Source: Pontixanthobacter aquaemixtae
Lineage (GTDB): Bacteria; Pseudomonadota; Alphaproteobacteria; Sphingomonadales; Sphingomonadaceae
NCBI RefSeq assembly: GCF_009827395.1
Contig: NZ_WTYX01000002.1
Coordinates: forward strand, 62,001-126,000
DNA length: 64,000 nucleotides
Direction: 5' to 3'
Below, one piece after another: positions 17,075-24,826 of the stretch. The notes under the pieces were generated by a model, which saw only the letters and a program-made list of their open reading frames with translations, made no database searches and was not told the DNA's origin. A program made the translations under genes and the position numbers. Position 1 is the first letter of the stretch, and the number at the start of each line of letters is the position of its first letter.

Positions 17075-17353
17075 ATGGAAAAAACCCTTCCTTCCTGCGT
17101 TCAAAAATACGCTGAGTCGCCACTGTTCAACGAGCAGACAGTGCCTGCCAAACTGACATCAAATCACGATCTCAAGCCAGGAGTCTGGGGCAAGGTCTGC
17201 GTTGTGTCGGGCACGCTCAAATACAGTCTTCCTGCTAAGTCTAACGACCCACAGATTATCGAGGCAGGCGGCTACGCGATCATCGAGCCAGAGCAGGTGC
17301 ACTTCGTAACACCGATTGGCGAGGTAGAGTTCAAGGTCGAATTTTATCGCTAA
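17075..17353 (+). CDS. DUF1971 (cupin-like, TehB N-terminal type) protein
   Basis: A 92-residue protein matching the DUF1971 pattern: LPSCVQKYAESPLFNEQTVP at the start, HDLKPGVWGKVCVVSGTLKY in the middle and the terminal cupin-like VEFKVEFYR. It is the same fold found before the methyltransferase domain of some tellurite-resistance TehB proteins, and is often found near globins and NO-responsive genes. The biochemical role is unknown. It starts only 2 bp after the membrane-protein stop, so it is the third gene of the NsrR-linked operon. Confidence 0.8.
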   Translation: MEKTLPSCVQKYAESPLFNEQTVPAKLTSNHDLKPGVWGKVCVVSGTLKYSLPAKSNDPQIIEAGGYAIIEPEQVHFVTPIGEVEFKVEFYR

Positions 17354-17377
17354 TATAGTCGCTTGAATTGTAGGAGA

Positions 17378-17395
17378 CCGACTAAGGAAAGTCGG
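17378..17395 (+). terminator. Possible terminator hairpin after the globin operon
   Basis: CCGACT and AGTCGG form a 6-bp stem around a 6-nt purine loop, 25 bp after the DUF1971 stop. The following CTTTG is not a true T-run, so this is a weak candidate. The rest of the 17354-17621 gap shows no gene. Confidence 0.35.
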
Positions 17396-17621
17396 CTTTG
17401 AACGGCAGCTAACGCAGATTGCCTGTCAAAGCCGGACAGCCGGAAAAGGCCCAAAGCAAGTCACGAGACCGATAGCCTGCGAATTTTTGCGGGCCTTTCT
17501 GCGGGCCTCGATACAAGACGCGACCTCTCGTTCGATTTCATTCCAAACATTTAGGTGGGCGTCGATGTAGCTTTTTCGGGCACCTAATTTGCTGTGTGGG
17601 GTGGCAAAGCTAAAACAGACT

Positions 17622-18866
17622 TCATTCTTTTCCTAGGCCTTCATCGAGCGCACTCGCCAATGCTAACATACGTGCGATGAGCTCTTGAACCCGCGGATGA
17701 TCTGCAATTAGCCCAGTCGGAGACTCAAGAAGTAAGGAAGCCATCGATTCCGCATTCCACGATAATGGCTCAGCCCACTTCCACCACGGCCACCAACCAC
17801 TTGAAGACCCGCCCTCTACGGCTTCAACCGAGCGATTGATGGTTTGCCGTGAAGCACAACTGTCCCCTTTATCGACTGATTTGTTGCTCGGATCAGGTGC
17901 TCGAACACCGAAATAGACATCAGCGAAATTTGTTCTGCCAGGGGAGATCGCAATGGAGCAATTGTCCGGCCATGCCGGACGTCGAAATCCCCACCAATTA
18001 TCTTTGTCGCCGAGTGCTTCACTTAATCGACAGTCGTCATATTCTTCTTCGAGATCCTCGAACAGACCGCGAGCTTGATCCAAGATCCGTTCGGCGATCT
18101 CTTCAATCAGGATTTCATGCAATCTAGTTTGGGAAATCATCGTCATCGCTAGCGCACGTTTGGATTCAGTGTCCCGTTCATACTCTGCTTCGACCGCCTC
18201 AACGTAAGCTGAGTCTTCATCAGCCTTCATCGGCTCATCTCCAAATTCAAACGCCAAATAGGCGATCATTTCCGCGATATGGGTTTGCGTTCTTACGGCG
18301 CGAATTTGGTCCCTGCACTCCCTTAGAATTTTTGTCAGCGATGGCTCTTCATTTGAATGCAATCGAAGAACGCGGACGTCGTCTTGCGCAGTTTCAGGTT
18401 CTTTATTCGAAAGGAAAATCAGGGCGGGCGTGCGACCTCGGCACCATCCCTTTATTGCTGCCAGATAATCTGTGAGCTGATCAGGCTGCTGAGAGGCCCA
18501 AGGTTTGTTCTCTATCCCTACTATCATGCGAGGTGTTTCTATCACCAGATCGATCTGTCTCCCGGCTCTCGTAACCATTTCTCTTCGCACCGATATTGGT
18601 TCGATGATGCTCACACGAGGCAGACTAAGTGCGCCGAGTAGTGAATTCAGAAAAAGGATGTCCTGACCGTGCGTACCCTTGGGATCGAACAGATCGGCTA
18701 TAATTCGACTAAGGCGTACTTCGTTGGGTTGGAAAAGGGAAAACGCGTTTAATCGGGGAGCACCAAATAGCTCAGAACCTGCCCGCTTGGCAGACAGCAT
18801 TGGGTATTGATGACTTAATCTTTTCAGGACGGACCCCAAAGGGGGAACGGTAGCGGAATTCCTCAT
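17622..18866 (-). CDS. PD-(D/E)XK nuclease family protein
   Basis: A 414-residue protein with a PD-(D/E)XK core of the PDDEXK_4 type: RLSRIIADLFDPKGTHG, then QIDLVIE (Asp106) and IENK (Glu119, Lys121), followed by QQPDQLTDYL. These residues form the metal-dependent nuclease site of the superfamily. Proteins of this type are common orphan genes in mobile islands and are presumed nucleases, with no proven role. The C-terminal half (about 200-414) is acidic and without recognised motifs. Base composition is visibly more AT-rich than the neighbouring operons, suggesting recent transfer. It lies alone at the junction between the metabolic block and the conjugation region. Confidence 0.75.
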   Translation of the reverse strand: MRNSATVPPLGSVLKRLSHQYPMLSAKRAGSELFGAPRLNAFSLFQPNEVRLSRIIADLFDPKGTHGQDILFLNSLLGALSLPRVSIIEPISVRREMVTRAGRQIDLVIETPRMIVGIENKPWASQQPDQLTDYLAAIKGWCRGRTPALIFLSNKEPETAQDDVRVLRLHSNEEPSLTKILRECRDQIRAVRTQTHIAEMIAYLAFEFGDEPMKADEDSAYVEAVEAEYERDTESKRALAMTMISQTRLHEILIEEIAERILDQARGLFEDLEEEYDDCRLSEALGDKDNWWGFRRPAWPDNCSIAISPGRTNFADVYFGVRAPDPSNKSVDKGDSCASRQTINRSVEAVEGGSSSGWWPWWKWAEPLSWNAESMASLLLESPTGLIADHPRVQELIARMLALASALDEGLGKE

Positions 18867-18944
18867 GCCCTATGGCTTAGACCATTGGCCAGATAATGGA
18901 ATGATCTACCAATCAAGCACTGTGCGTGACTGCGTTGGCTCGCA

Positions 18945-19169
18945 TCATGTCTTTTTGCTCAAACGGCATTCCACCCAAGTATCAACGTCATCCTCAGCCC
19001 AAGCAACTGCGTAGCTGCCAAGCTGCACCGGCTTCGGAAACTTCCCGTCGGCCATCCAGCGATAGATCGTCGAACGGCCTAGCCCGACCCGGTGCTGAAC
19101 CTCCGGCAAGCGGATAAGCCGCGTGACCCGGCGAGGCGCGGTCACTCCTTTTTCGACCTTCTCACCCAT
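18945..19169 (-). CDS. AlpA-family excisionase/transcriptional regulator
   Basis: A 74-residue winged-helix protein: RLIRLPEVQHRVGLGRSTIYRWMADGKFPKP is the standard AlpA/Phage_AlpA segment, ending in DDVDTWVECR. AlpA proteins act as excision factors or activators in integrated elements. I start it at the ATG at 19169, which is preceded by GGGAGG and overlaps the upstream HTH gene's end by 8 bp. A longer frame extends to 19262 but its added residues have no similarity. This is a common gene at the edge of conjugative elements. Confidence 0.85.
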   Translation of the reverse strand: MGEKVEKGVTAPRRVTRLIRLPEVQHRVGLGRSTIYRWMADGKFPKPVQLGSYAVAWAEDDVDTWVECRLSKKT

Positions 19170-19653
19170 GATGGCCTCCCTGGGTGTCCGCGAAGATATC
19201 ACCGAGAAGTGCATCTTTGCGCTCAAGTTCATCGATGTGATCGGAAAGAAGGCGCGCGACACGGTGTGCGGTGCCCTTGGCCCAGCGTGGCTTCACATCG
19301 TGCACCTGGTTGCCGAGAACACGCTCGAGCGCGGAAGGCAGCTCACCAGTGAAGTCCTCAAAGAAAAGGGCGAGGTCGGATTGGAGCCAAGCTATCGCGT
19401 GATCGCCGCCGCTGACTAGGAACAGCAGCAAGTGAGCATGCGGTGCGACGCCGCTCGCAGCCAGAATCCGTAGGGCTTCGCCCATACTTGCCGAACGCTC
19501 GCCAAGAAGGACCCGCCGCAGGGCATCTTTATGGATTTGCGCATCGCGCGCGATTTCGCAGCGTGCGCGTCCGCTGGCTTCGACAGCGGCGAATAGCAGC
19601 CGGGCAAGATCGGCGCGAACCTGTTGTTCGGCAAAAAGCGCCATGTCAGTCAT
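19162..19653 (-). CDS. HTH-domain protein encoded with AlpA
   Basis: A 163-residue protein with an N-terminal helix-rich region that looks like an XRE-type helix-turn-helix (ARCEIARDAQIHKDALRRVLLGERSASMGEALRILAASG, about 30-70). The C-terminal half is hydrophilic and unassigned. It is probably a regulator of the element; its target could be the conjugation promoter in the adjacent 367-bp gap. The ATG at 19653 follows AAGGAA. It overlaps alpA by 8 bp and is divergent from traA. Confidence 0.65.
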   Translation of the reverse strand: MTDMALFAEQQVRADLARLLFAAVEASGRARCEIARDAQIHKDALRRVLLGERSASMGEALRILAASGVAPHAHLLLFLVSGGDHAIAWLQSDLALFFEDFTGELPSALERVLGNQVHDVKPRWAKGTAHRVARLLSDHIDELERKDALLGDIFADTQGGHHG

Positions 19654-20020
19654 CGACGATTCCTTTCGCGTAGTGGTGATGACTCACCGGCTATCCCGAA
19701 AGGAAAGCTGTAGGAAAACAAAAAGAACAATTAGGGAACATAAAGGAAGGAGCGAATCGGCCTCCTTCGATGATTCGCGCCGATAGTGATCGCTTCGGCG
19801 CGTATTCCGGCAGGCTTGGCGCAGATCACGGCACAGTCGGCGCTACCAGGCAGTCCGTCTGCGCACACACCGGCCCAAAGCCTTCCCAATGTCGGTTTTT
19901 GCTTGGTTGATCGGACCGAAACGCATTTCCCGATTTCCTACAGCCCGGCACCGGGGAGAGGAAAGAACATACAGCGAACCCTTCGCTGGCTGATGTTCAA
20001 TCTTTTCGGAGTTTCCACCC
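19654..20020. other. Divergent promoter region between the HTH gene and traA
   Basis: A 367-bp gap that must hold the promoters for the alpA-HTH pair and the tra operon. An A-rich tract (about 19712-19750) stands out against the GC-rich surroundings. I could not identify a clear operator, origin of transfer or repeat here. Confidence 0.45.
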
Positions 20021-20353
20021 ATGACCACCAAGACTGCTCTTCCGGCCCAGCGCCGCATCCCAAGCCGTATCCCGGGACGCGATTATATCCTTCCGACCTG
20101 CGTTGCGCTGGCCTGTGCCGGCGCCGCTTTTGCCGGCGCAGACACCACTTTCGATCCTGCTTTGAACCAATTCACCGACTTTCTCGAAGGCTCGGGCGGC
20201 AAGATCATCACCGTGCTCAGCCTCGCTGCTGGCCTGATCGGGCTTGCCTCGGGACGCTTTTCGCTCGGCCAGATCGCCGTGCCGGTGGGCGTTGGTATCG
20301 GCGTCGGCACCGGCGTGCCGATCGTCACTTCGGTCGTGACCGCGGTCATCTGA
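20021..20353 (+). CDS. traA: F-type conjugative pilin precursor
   Basis: A 110-residue protein. A long basic leader (1-22) precedes a hydrophobic signal with likely cleavage after AFA (about residue 39). Two hydrophobic segments follow (about 60-77 and 85-108) joined by a short SGRFSLGQ loop. This is the layout of TraA/VirB2-type pilins, which pack into the conjugative pilus. The position as first gene before traL supports the call. The S26 peptidase encoded at 28119 is a candidate for its maturation. Symbol given by position and architecture rather than strong sequence identity. Confidence 0.7.
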   Translation: MTTKTALPAQRRIPSRIPGRDYILPTCVALACAGAAFAGADTTFDPALNQFTDFLEGSGGKIITVLSLAAGLIGLASGRFSLGQIAVPVGVGIGVGTGVPIVTSVVTAVI

Positions 20354-20386
20354 CCCCGGACCCGGTCACAACAGGAGGGCGGCATC

Positions 20387-20674
20387 ATGGCCGACAGGTA
20401 CCTTGTTCCACGGCGGCTCGACGATCCGGAGCTTATCGGCTTCTGGACCATCGACGAGTTTGCAGGGATTCTCATTCCCTTCGCCTGGGGCATTCTGGCG
20501 CAGCACATTTTCATCGGTATCGGCCTGGCCGCCGGAACCTGGTTTGCCTTGCGGAAGGCAAAGGCTCGCGGTGCCGGTTCGGCACTAGTGCATGCTGCGT
20601 ACTGGTACCTGCCCGGGAGCTTCCTGGGGCTGAAAGCCACGCCGCCCTCCCACTGCCGCCTGCTGGCGGGCTGA
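20387..20674 (+). CDS. traL: TraL, conjugal transfer membrane protein
   Basis: A 95-residue protein with the TraL pattern: VPRRLDDPELIGFWTIDEF, then two membrane helices (about 24-55). It is a small inner-membrane component of the F-type transfer channel, equivalent to VirB3. AGGAGG lies 7 bp before the ATG. It is followed directly by traE. Confidence 0.85.
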   Translation: MADRYLVPRRLDDPELIGFWTIDEFAGILIPFAWGILAQHIFIGIGLAAGTWFALRKAKARGAGSALVHAAYWYLPGSFLGLKATPPSHCRLLAG

Positions 20675-20687
20675 GGGAGGAGCAATC

Positions 20688-21257
20688 ATGCAAGCAGAAT
20701 TCGCACACGAGCAGGCGCAGGGTTTCCTGCGGCAGCGCAACCGCTTCGCCGTGCTGGCAGGCGTTCTGGGCCTGACCACGCTGGTCAGCTTCGGCGCTGC
20801 CGCGACCCGCGACGAAAAGGTCGTGCTGGTGCCGATCACTGCCGAGCGGATCACCGTCTCGAGCGGCGGGGTCGACGCGCCCTATCTCGAGCTTGTCACC
20901 CGCGACACGGCGCTGATGCTCCTTAACCGGGCACCCGAAAGCCTCGACTACTGGATGGCCAACATCCTGAAGCTTGCCGATCCCGCTTCGCACGGTGCGC
21001 TCAAAGCTGAGCTCGTGCAGATCATCGAAGAACAGCGCGGCTCGGATATCTCCCAGGCCTTCGTGATCGCTCAGATACACGTCGATCCCAAGGGCCTCAC
21101 ATCCACGGTCGAAGGCACACTCAAGACCTTCGTCGGCGCGCAAGTGATCGCGAGCCAGCGCCGCTCCTTCCGTTTCCGCTGGTCGCAGCGCGGTCTCAGC
21201 CTCGCGCTCGCCGGCTTCGAACAACTTCCCACTGACAAAGAGGAACCTGGCCAATGA
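20688..21257 (+). CDS. traE: TraE, transfer channel component
   Basis: A 189-residue protein with an N-terminal membrane anchor (about 20-40; RFAVLAGVLGLTTLVSFGAA) and a periplasmic domain like VirB8/TraE. The conserved DYWMANILKLADPASHG and VEGTLKTFVGAQV segments support TraE. It bridges the inner-membrane complex to the core. GGAGG lies upstream. The stop overlaps the traK ATG. Confidence 0.85.
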   Translation: MQAEFAHEQAQGFLRQRNRFAVLAGVLGLTTLVSFGAAATRDEKVVLVPITAERITVSSGGVDAPYLELVTRDTALMLLNRAPESLDYWMANILKLADPASHGALKAELVQIIEEQRGSDISQAFVIAQIHVDPKGLTSTVEGTLKTFVGAQVIASQRRSFRFRWSQRGLSLALAGFEQLPTDKEEPGQ

Positions 21258-22069
21258 GCCTTCTCCCATCTCACCTCGCTGCTGCGCTTGCCGGTACCGG
21301 CCTTGCCTGTTTCGCGGTTGGCGCCACACGACGCCCCGATCCCGGGCTCAAGCTTAGCGGTCTTGTGGTGCTTGCTTTCGCACTTGCGCCGGTTCCGGCG
21401 CATGCCGACCAGTTCGTCGAGGCGGCCGACAACGCAACGATCGACTGCGAGCTGGCCCGCGGTGAGCTCACGCGGATCGCGCTCATCGATGACGGCTTTG
21501 CCAATGTCTCGAAGATCGCAAGCGGTTTTCCCTACAACGACTTCCAGGTGACGCACGAGCCGGTGCGCGGAGACATCTATATCTCCGTGCCTCCGCAATT
21601 TGCCGCTGCCCGCGTCAACTTCTTCGCCACCAGTAAAGCGGGCTATGTCTACAAGTTCGCCTGCCGCCTCGGCGGTCAGGAGGCGGCCCAGCTCTTTATT
21701 ACCAATCCCGCGCTTGCCAAAAGCGAGGCGGCAGATTGGGAGGCCGAAACCGGCCCCGAAGACGCCGCGATACGCCTGATCGAAGCGATGGCAAAAGATG
21801 CCGTCCTGCCCGGTTTCACCGCACGCGTCGAAATCTCCGCGCCGCGCCGCACTGGCGGGATCGAGGTTCAGCTCGTCGCCGAATACCAAGGCGACGAGCT
21901 CACCGGACAGCGCTTTCTCGTGCGCAACCTCGGCAAGGAACGCCTTGCTCTTGCTGATGAGCGCGAAGCGCCTGCAGGCGCACTCGCCTTTGCTTATGGC
22001 CGCGAGAGTCTCGCCCCAGGCGAAGCCACCAGCGCCTTCCTCGTCTTCGCGAAGGGAGGGCTCAAGTGA
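21254..22069 (+). CDS. traK: TraK, secretin-like core component
   Basis: A 271-residue periplasmic protein with a signal sequence (about 1-47, two hydrophobic stretches ending at VPAHA) and a TraK/VirB9-like domain. It forms the outer-membrane core with TraB and TraV. It overlaps traE by 4 bp (ATGA) and traB by 1 bp. Confidence 0.85.
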   Translation: MSLLPSHLAAALAGTGLACFAVGATRRPDPGLKLSGLVVLAFALAPVPAHADQFVEAADNATIDCELARGELTRIALIDDGFANVSKIASGFPYNDFQVTHEPVRGDIYISVPPQFAAARVNFFATSKAGYVYKFACRLGGQEAAQLFITNPALAKSEAADWEAETGPEDAAIRLIEAMAKDAVLPGFTARVEISAPRRTGGIEVQLVAEYQGDELTGQRFLVRNLGKERLALADEREAPAGALAFAYGRESLAPGEATSAFLVFAKGGLK

Positions 22070-23391
22070 TGGCAGACGCACCAGCCAAACCCGAAAGCCC
22101 CAAGGCAAAGCCTGTGCCAGGCTCGCCGCAAGCCCGCGAGAGCGGACGTCGCAATCTCAATTCGCAGATAGCGCAGCGCCAGAAACTGCTGCTCGCCGGG
22201 ATCGGAGCCATCGCGCTTATCGGCGGCGGCATGTTCATCTTCAGCGATGACGGTGACGACGCTGGCGCAGATGCGAATGGCGCTACGACGATCGACACCG
22301 GCAGCCTCGTTAACCGCAACCTGTCACAGCGCGAGTTCGTGGCCAGCTACGGCAACCGGCTCGATGCGCAGGGCAAGGCGATCAAGGATCTGGAAGAAGC
22401 CCAGCTGCCGCGCGCGCAAGTCCAGGAGGAACTCGAAGCGCTGCGCAGCGAGAACGCGCAGATGCGCTCCGACGGCCAGGCCGCCATCGATGCGATCTCG
22501 GCCGAGAACGCAGCATTGCGCTCGCAGCTGAGCCAGGCGTCGCGACCCGCGCCAGAACCTTTACCCGTGCCGCCACAGCCGGCCTATGGACCCGGGGTCG
22601 GAGCCGGTGCGGCAGTGCAGTCGCCGCGGGCCGGGGCACCGGCACAAGCCGGCGAACTCAGCCTGATGAGTTTCACCGACAATGCAGGCAAGGACGCAAA
22701 GCCGAAAGGCACCGAAAGTGCGCCGGCCCTGCTGCTCGAAGCGAGCCGCGATTACCTGCCGCCCAACAGCTATGCACCTGCAACGGTCATCGTCGGGGTC
22801 GATGCATCGACCGGCGTTGCGAGCCAGAGCGATCCGCTTCCCGTGGTCCTCAGGATCACCGGCCCGGCCCGCTCGGTGATGCGCGGCAATAAGCTGCTCA
22901 CCACCGACATTACCGGTTGCCTCGTCAACGGCGCCGCGCGCGGCGATCTCTCGGCCGAGAAGGTCTACGTCAAACTAGTGCGCATGACCTGCGCGCAGCC
23001 CGGCGGGCGCTTCGCGGTGAGCGAAGTCAAAGGGTTCATCTCCTTTGCCGGCAAGTCCGGAGTGCGCGGCCGCGTGGTCAGCCGCGAAGGCAGCCTTGTC
23101 AGCCAGGCGCTGCTGGCCGGGATCGTCGGCGGTTTCGGACGTGGGTTTTCCGCCAACGCCAACGGCATCTTCGCAGGACAAGTTGGCAGTGACGGACAGC
23201 GCGAAGCGCTCTCGCCGACCGACATTCTTGCTGGCGGGTTCGGCCAGGGCGCGGGCGACGCTGCTGATACGGTCAGCCGCTACCTCATTGAACGCGCAGA
23301 ACAATATCAACCAGTCGTCGAGATGCCGACCGGCATCGAGGTCGAGATCGTCTTTCTCGACGGCGTCCATGTCAGGAGCTCTTCCCAATGA
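22069..23391 (+). CDS. traB: TraB, core-complex scaffold (VirB10-like)
   Basis: A 440-residue protein with a cytoplasmic N-terminal tail, one membrane helix (about 43-58), a coiled coil (about 100-150, LEEAQLPRAQVQEELEALR) and a proline-rich stretch (about 160-200). The C-terminal beta-rich TraB domain includes the FISFAGKSGVRGRVVSREG segment. It spans both membranes to form the transfer channel core. The ATG at 22069 shares a base with the traK stop; a GTG three bases upstream is also possible. Confidence 0.88.
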   Translation: MADAPAKPESPKAKPVPGSPQARESGRRNLNSQIAQRQKLLLAGIGAIALIGGGMFIFSDDGDDAGADANGATTIDTGSLVNRNLSQREFVASYGNRLDAQGKAIKDLEEAQLPRAQVQEELEALRSENAQMRSDGQAAIDAISAENAALRSQLSQASRPAPEPLPVPPQPAYGPGVGAGAAVQSPRAGAPAQAGELSLMSFTDNAGKDAKPKGTESAPALLLEASRDYLPPNSYAPATVIVGVDASTGVASQSDPLPVVLRITGPARSVMRGNKLLTTDITGCLVNGAARGDLSAEKVYVKLVRMTCAQPGGRFAVSEVKGFISFAGKSGVRGRVVSREGSLVSQALLAGIVGGFGRGFSANANGIFAGQVGSDGQREALSPTDILAGGFGQGAGDAADTVSRYLIERAEQYQPVVEMPTGIEVEIVFLDGVHVRSSSQ

Positions 23392-24257
23392 ACTACCATG
23401 ATTACCGGCCGGGCCTCAAGGCCCGCGCCGCCCACCTCGCCCTGGCCTGCTCAGGTGCCGCCGCCGTGCTTACCCTCGGGGTCTCGGCCGTCACGGCCAT
23501 GCCGGCATCGGCTGCGGCGCTGGCGAGCGATGTTGCGCAGGCCCTGAAGCTGCGCCTGCCCAAAACGCCCATCGATGCAATCGACTGCGACAGGCTCGGA
23601 CCATGGTGTGAAGTCGTCTCGAACGACACGCTCTTCTATATCGACGAGACCGCCCGCTACCTGTTCGTCGGCCGGCTCTATGACATGGAAGAGCGGCGCG
23701 ACGTGACCGCTGCGCGGCTGCTCGAACTCAACCCCGACCTGCTTGCCGCCAGTGCGCCGCGGGCCGGAGGCGAAGCCCGGTCGGGCCGTGACGGGCCAAC
23801 AAGAACGGCGGCCGCCCATGTCGATCTCTCGACGCTGCCCGCAGTTGGCGCGATCCATTGGGGCAACCCCAGGGGCGAAAAGCTCGTGGTCTTCTCGGAC
23901 TTTCAATGCGGCTATTGCCAACGCCTCGCCGGCGAACTCGCCAAGGCCAAGGTCCATGTCGAAGAGCGACCGATTTCAATCTTCGGTGTAGCGAGCCGCA
24001 AGCTCTCCGAAGCCGTGATCTGCGCGAAGGATCCGGTAAAGGCTCTGCATGCGGCCTATGCCGAACAGGCTCCTGCGAGCGGCAAGAGCTGCAGTCAAGC
24101 CAAGGCGCTCGATGCCAACGAGGCCTTTGCCAAGGCCAACGGTTTCAACGGTACGCCGGTGATCGTGCGCGCCCGCGATGGAGCGGTGATCCATGGCTAC
24201 CGCGATGCTGCAACAATCCGCCGCTTCGCGGCCGGAGCGAAGGGAAGCGGACAATGA
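23388..24257 (+). CDS. DsbC-like periplasmic thiol:disulfide isomerase of the tra operon
   Basis: A 289-residue protein with a signal sequence (cleavage near residue 43 after ASA), an N-terminal dimerisation-like domain and a C-terminal thioredoxin fold. The active site is CGYC (Cys174, Cys177) and the cis-proline is in NGTPVIV. Such enzymes correct disulfides in cysteine-rich conjugation proteins; TraN in this operon has many cysteines and is a likely client. It overlaps traB by 4 bp and traV by 4 bp. Confidence 0.85.
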   Translation: MNYHDYRPGLKARAAHLALACSGAAAVLTLGVSAVTAMPASAAALASDVAQALKLRLPKTPIDAIDCDRLGPWCEVVSNDTLFYIDETARYLFVGRLYDMEERRDVTAARLLELNPDLLAASAPRAGGEARSGRDGPTRTAAAHVDLSTLPAVGAIHWGNPRGEKLVVFSDFQCGYCQRLAGELAKAKVHVEERPISIFGVASRKLSEAVICAKDPVKALHAAYAEQAPASGKSCSQAKALDANEAFAKANGFNGTPVIVRARDGAVIHGYRDAATIRRFAAGAKGSGQ

Positions 24258-24826
24258 GCCGGCTTTCGATCCCGCGGGCAGCCGCGCTGGCAGCGCCGCT
24301 GGTCCTCGCCAGCGCATGCACCAGCTTTGGAAGCAATGTGAGCGGCAGTTTTGCCTGCCGTGCGCCTGATGGAACCTGCGCGCCCACCTCGGCGATCGAT
24401 GCCGGGGCGACCGGTATCGACCGGGCTGACGCCAAAGAAGCGTACCGCCCTGTGCCCAGAACTGGCGAAGCAGTGCGGCGTCTGCAGGTCGTCATCGCTG
24501 CGTACCGCGATGAAGCGGGCCGCGACCATGAAGCGCGGGTCGTGCACCTGACCCTGCCCGAAGCTGTCGGAGCGGGTTGGCGCGCACCGCAAGGGCGGCG
24601 GGACATTCTGCGCTCATTGGGCGCGACTATTGCATCAATGCGCGAGGCAAACCGCGCACCTCAAGACAAGCACAACGAAGAATTGCCGGAACAGCTGTTT
24701 ATCCCCCTGCAGCCCGTTCCGGCGATGCCCGGCGCCAACGCGCCGGAACCCGGGGGACCTGGCTCGTTTTCCCCTCCCCGCGAGCCGGTCCCCCACCCTG
24801 ACACAAATGAAGGAGAGAGCCAGTGA
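24254..24826 (+). CDS. traV: TraV, outer-membrane lipoprotein of the transfer core
   Basis: A 190-residue lipoprotein: signal sequence with lipobox ASAC (about Cys19), followed by the TraV-type short motif SGSFACRAPDGTCAP with two cysteines. It anchors the TraK ring in the outer membrane, like VirB7. The ATG at 24254 overlaps the upstream stop as ATGA; a longer frame back to 23858 is a shadow inside the DsbC gene. The C-terminus is proline-rich. Confidence 0.82.
   Translation: MSRLSIPRAAALAAPLVLASACTSFGSNVSGSFACRAPDGTCAPTSAIDAGATGIDRADAKEAYRPVPRTGEAVRRLQVVIAAYRDEAGRDHEARVVHLTLPEAVGAGWRAPQGRRDILRSLGATIASMREANRAPQDKHNEELPEQLFIPLQPVPAMPGANAPEPGGPGSFSPPREPVPHPDTNEGESQ

Noticed and set aside
19786-20775. 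329-codon frame over the traA-traL region
   Set aside because: Arginine/histidine-rich product without similarity, overlapping the true pilin and traL genes.
23858-24253. Longer start for traV
   Set aside because: The lipoprotein signal begins at 24254 with ATGA coupling; upstream residues are a shadow of the DsbC-like gene.
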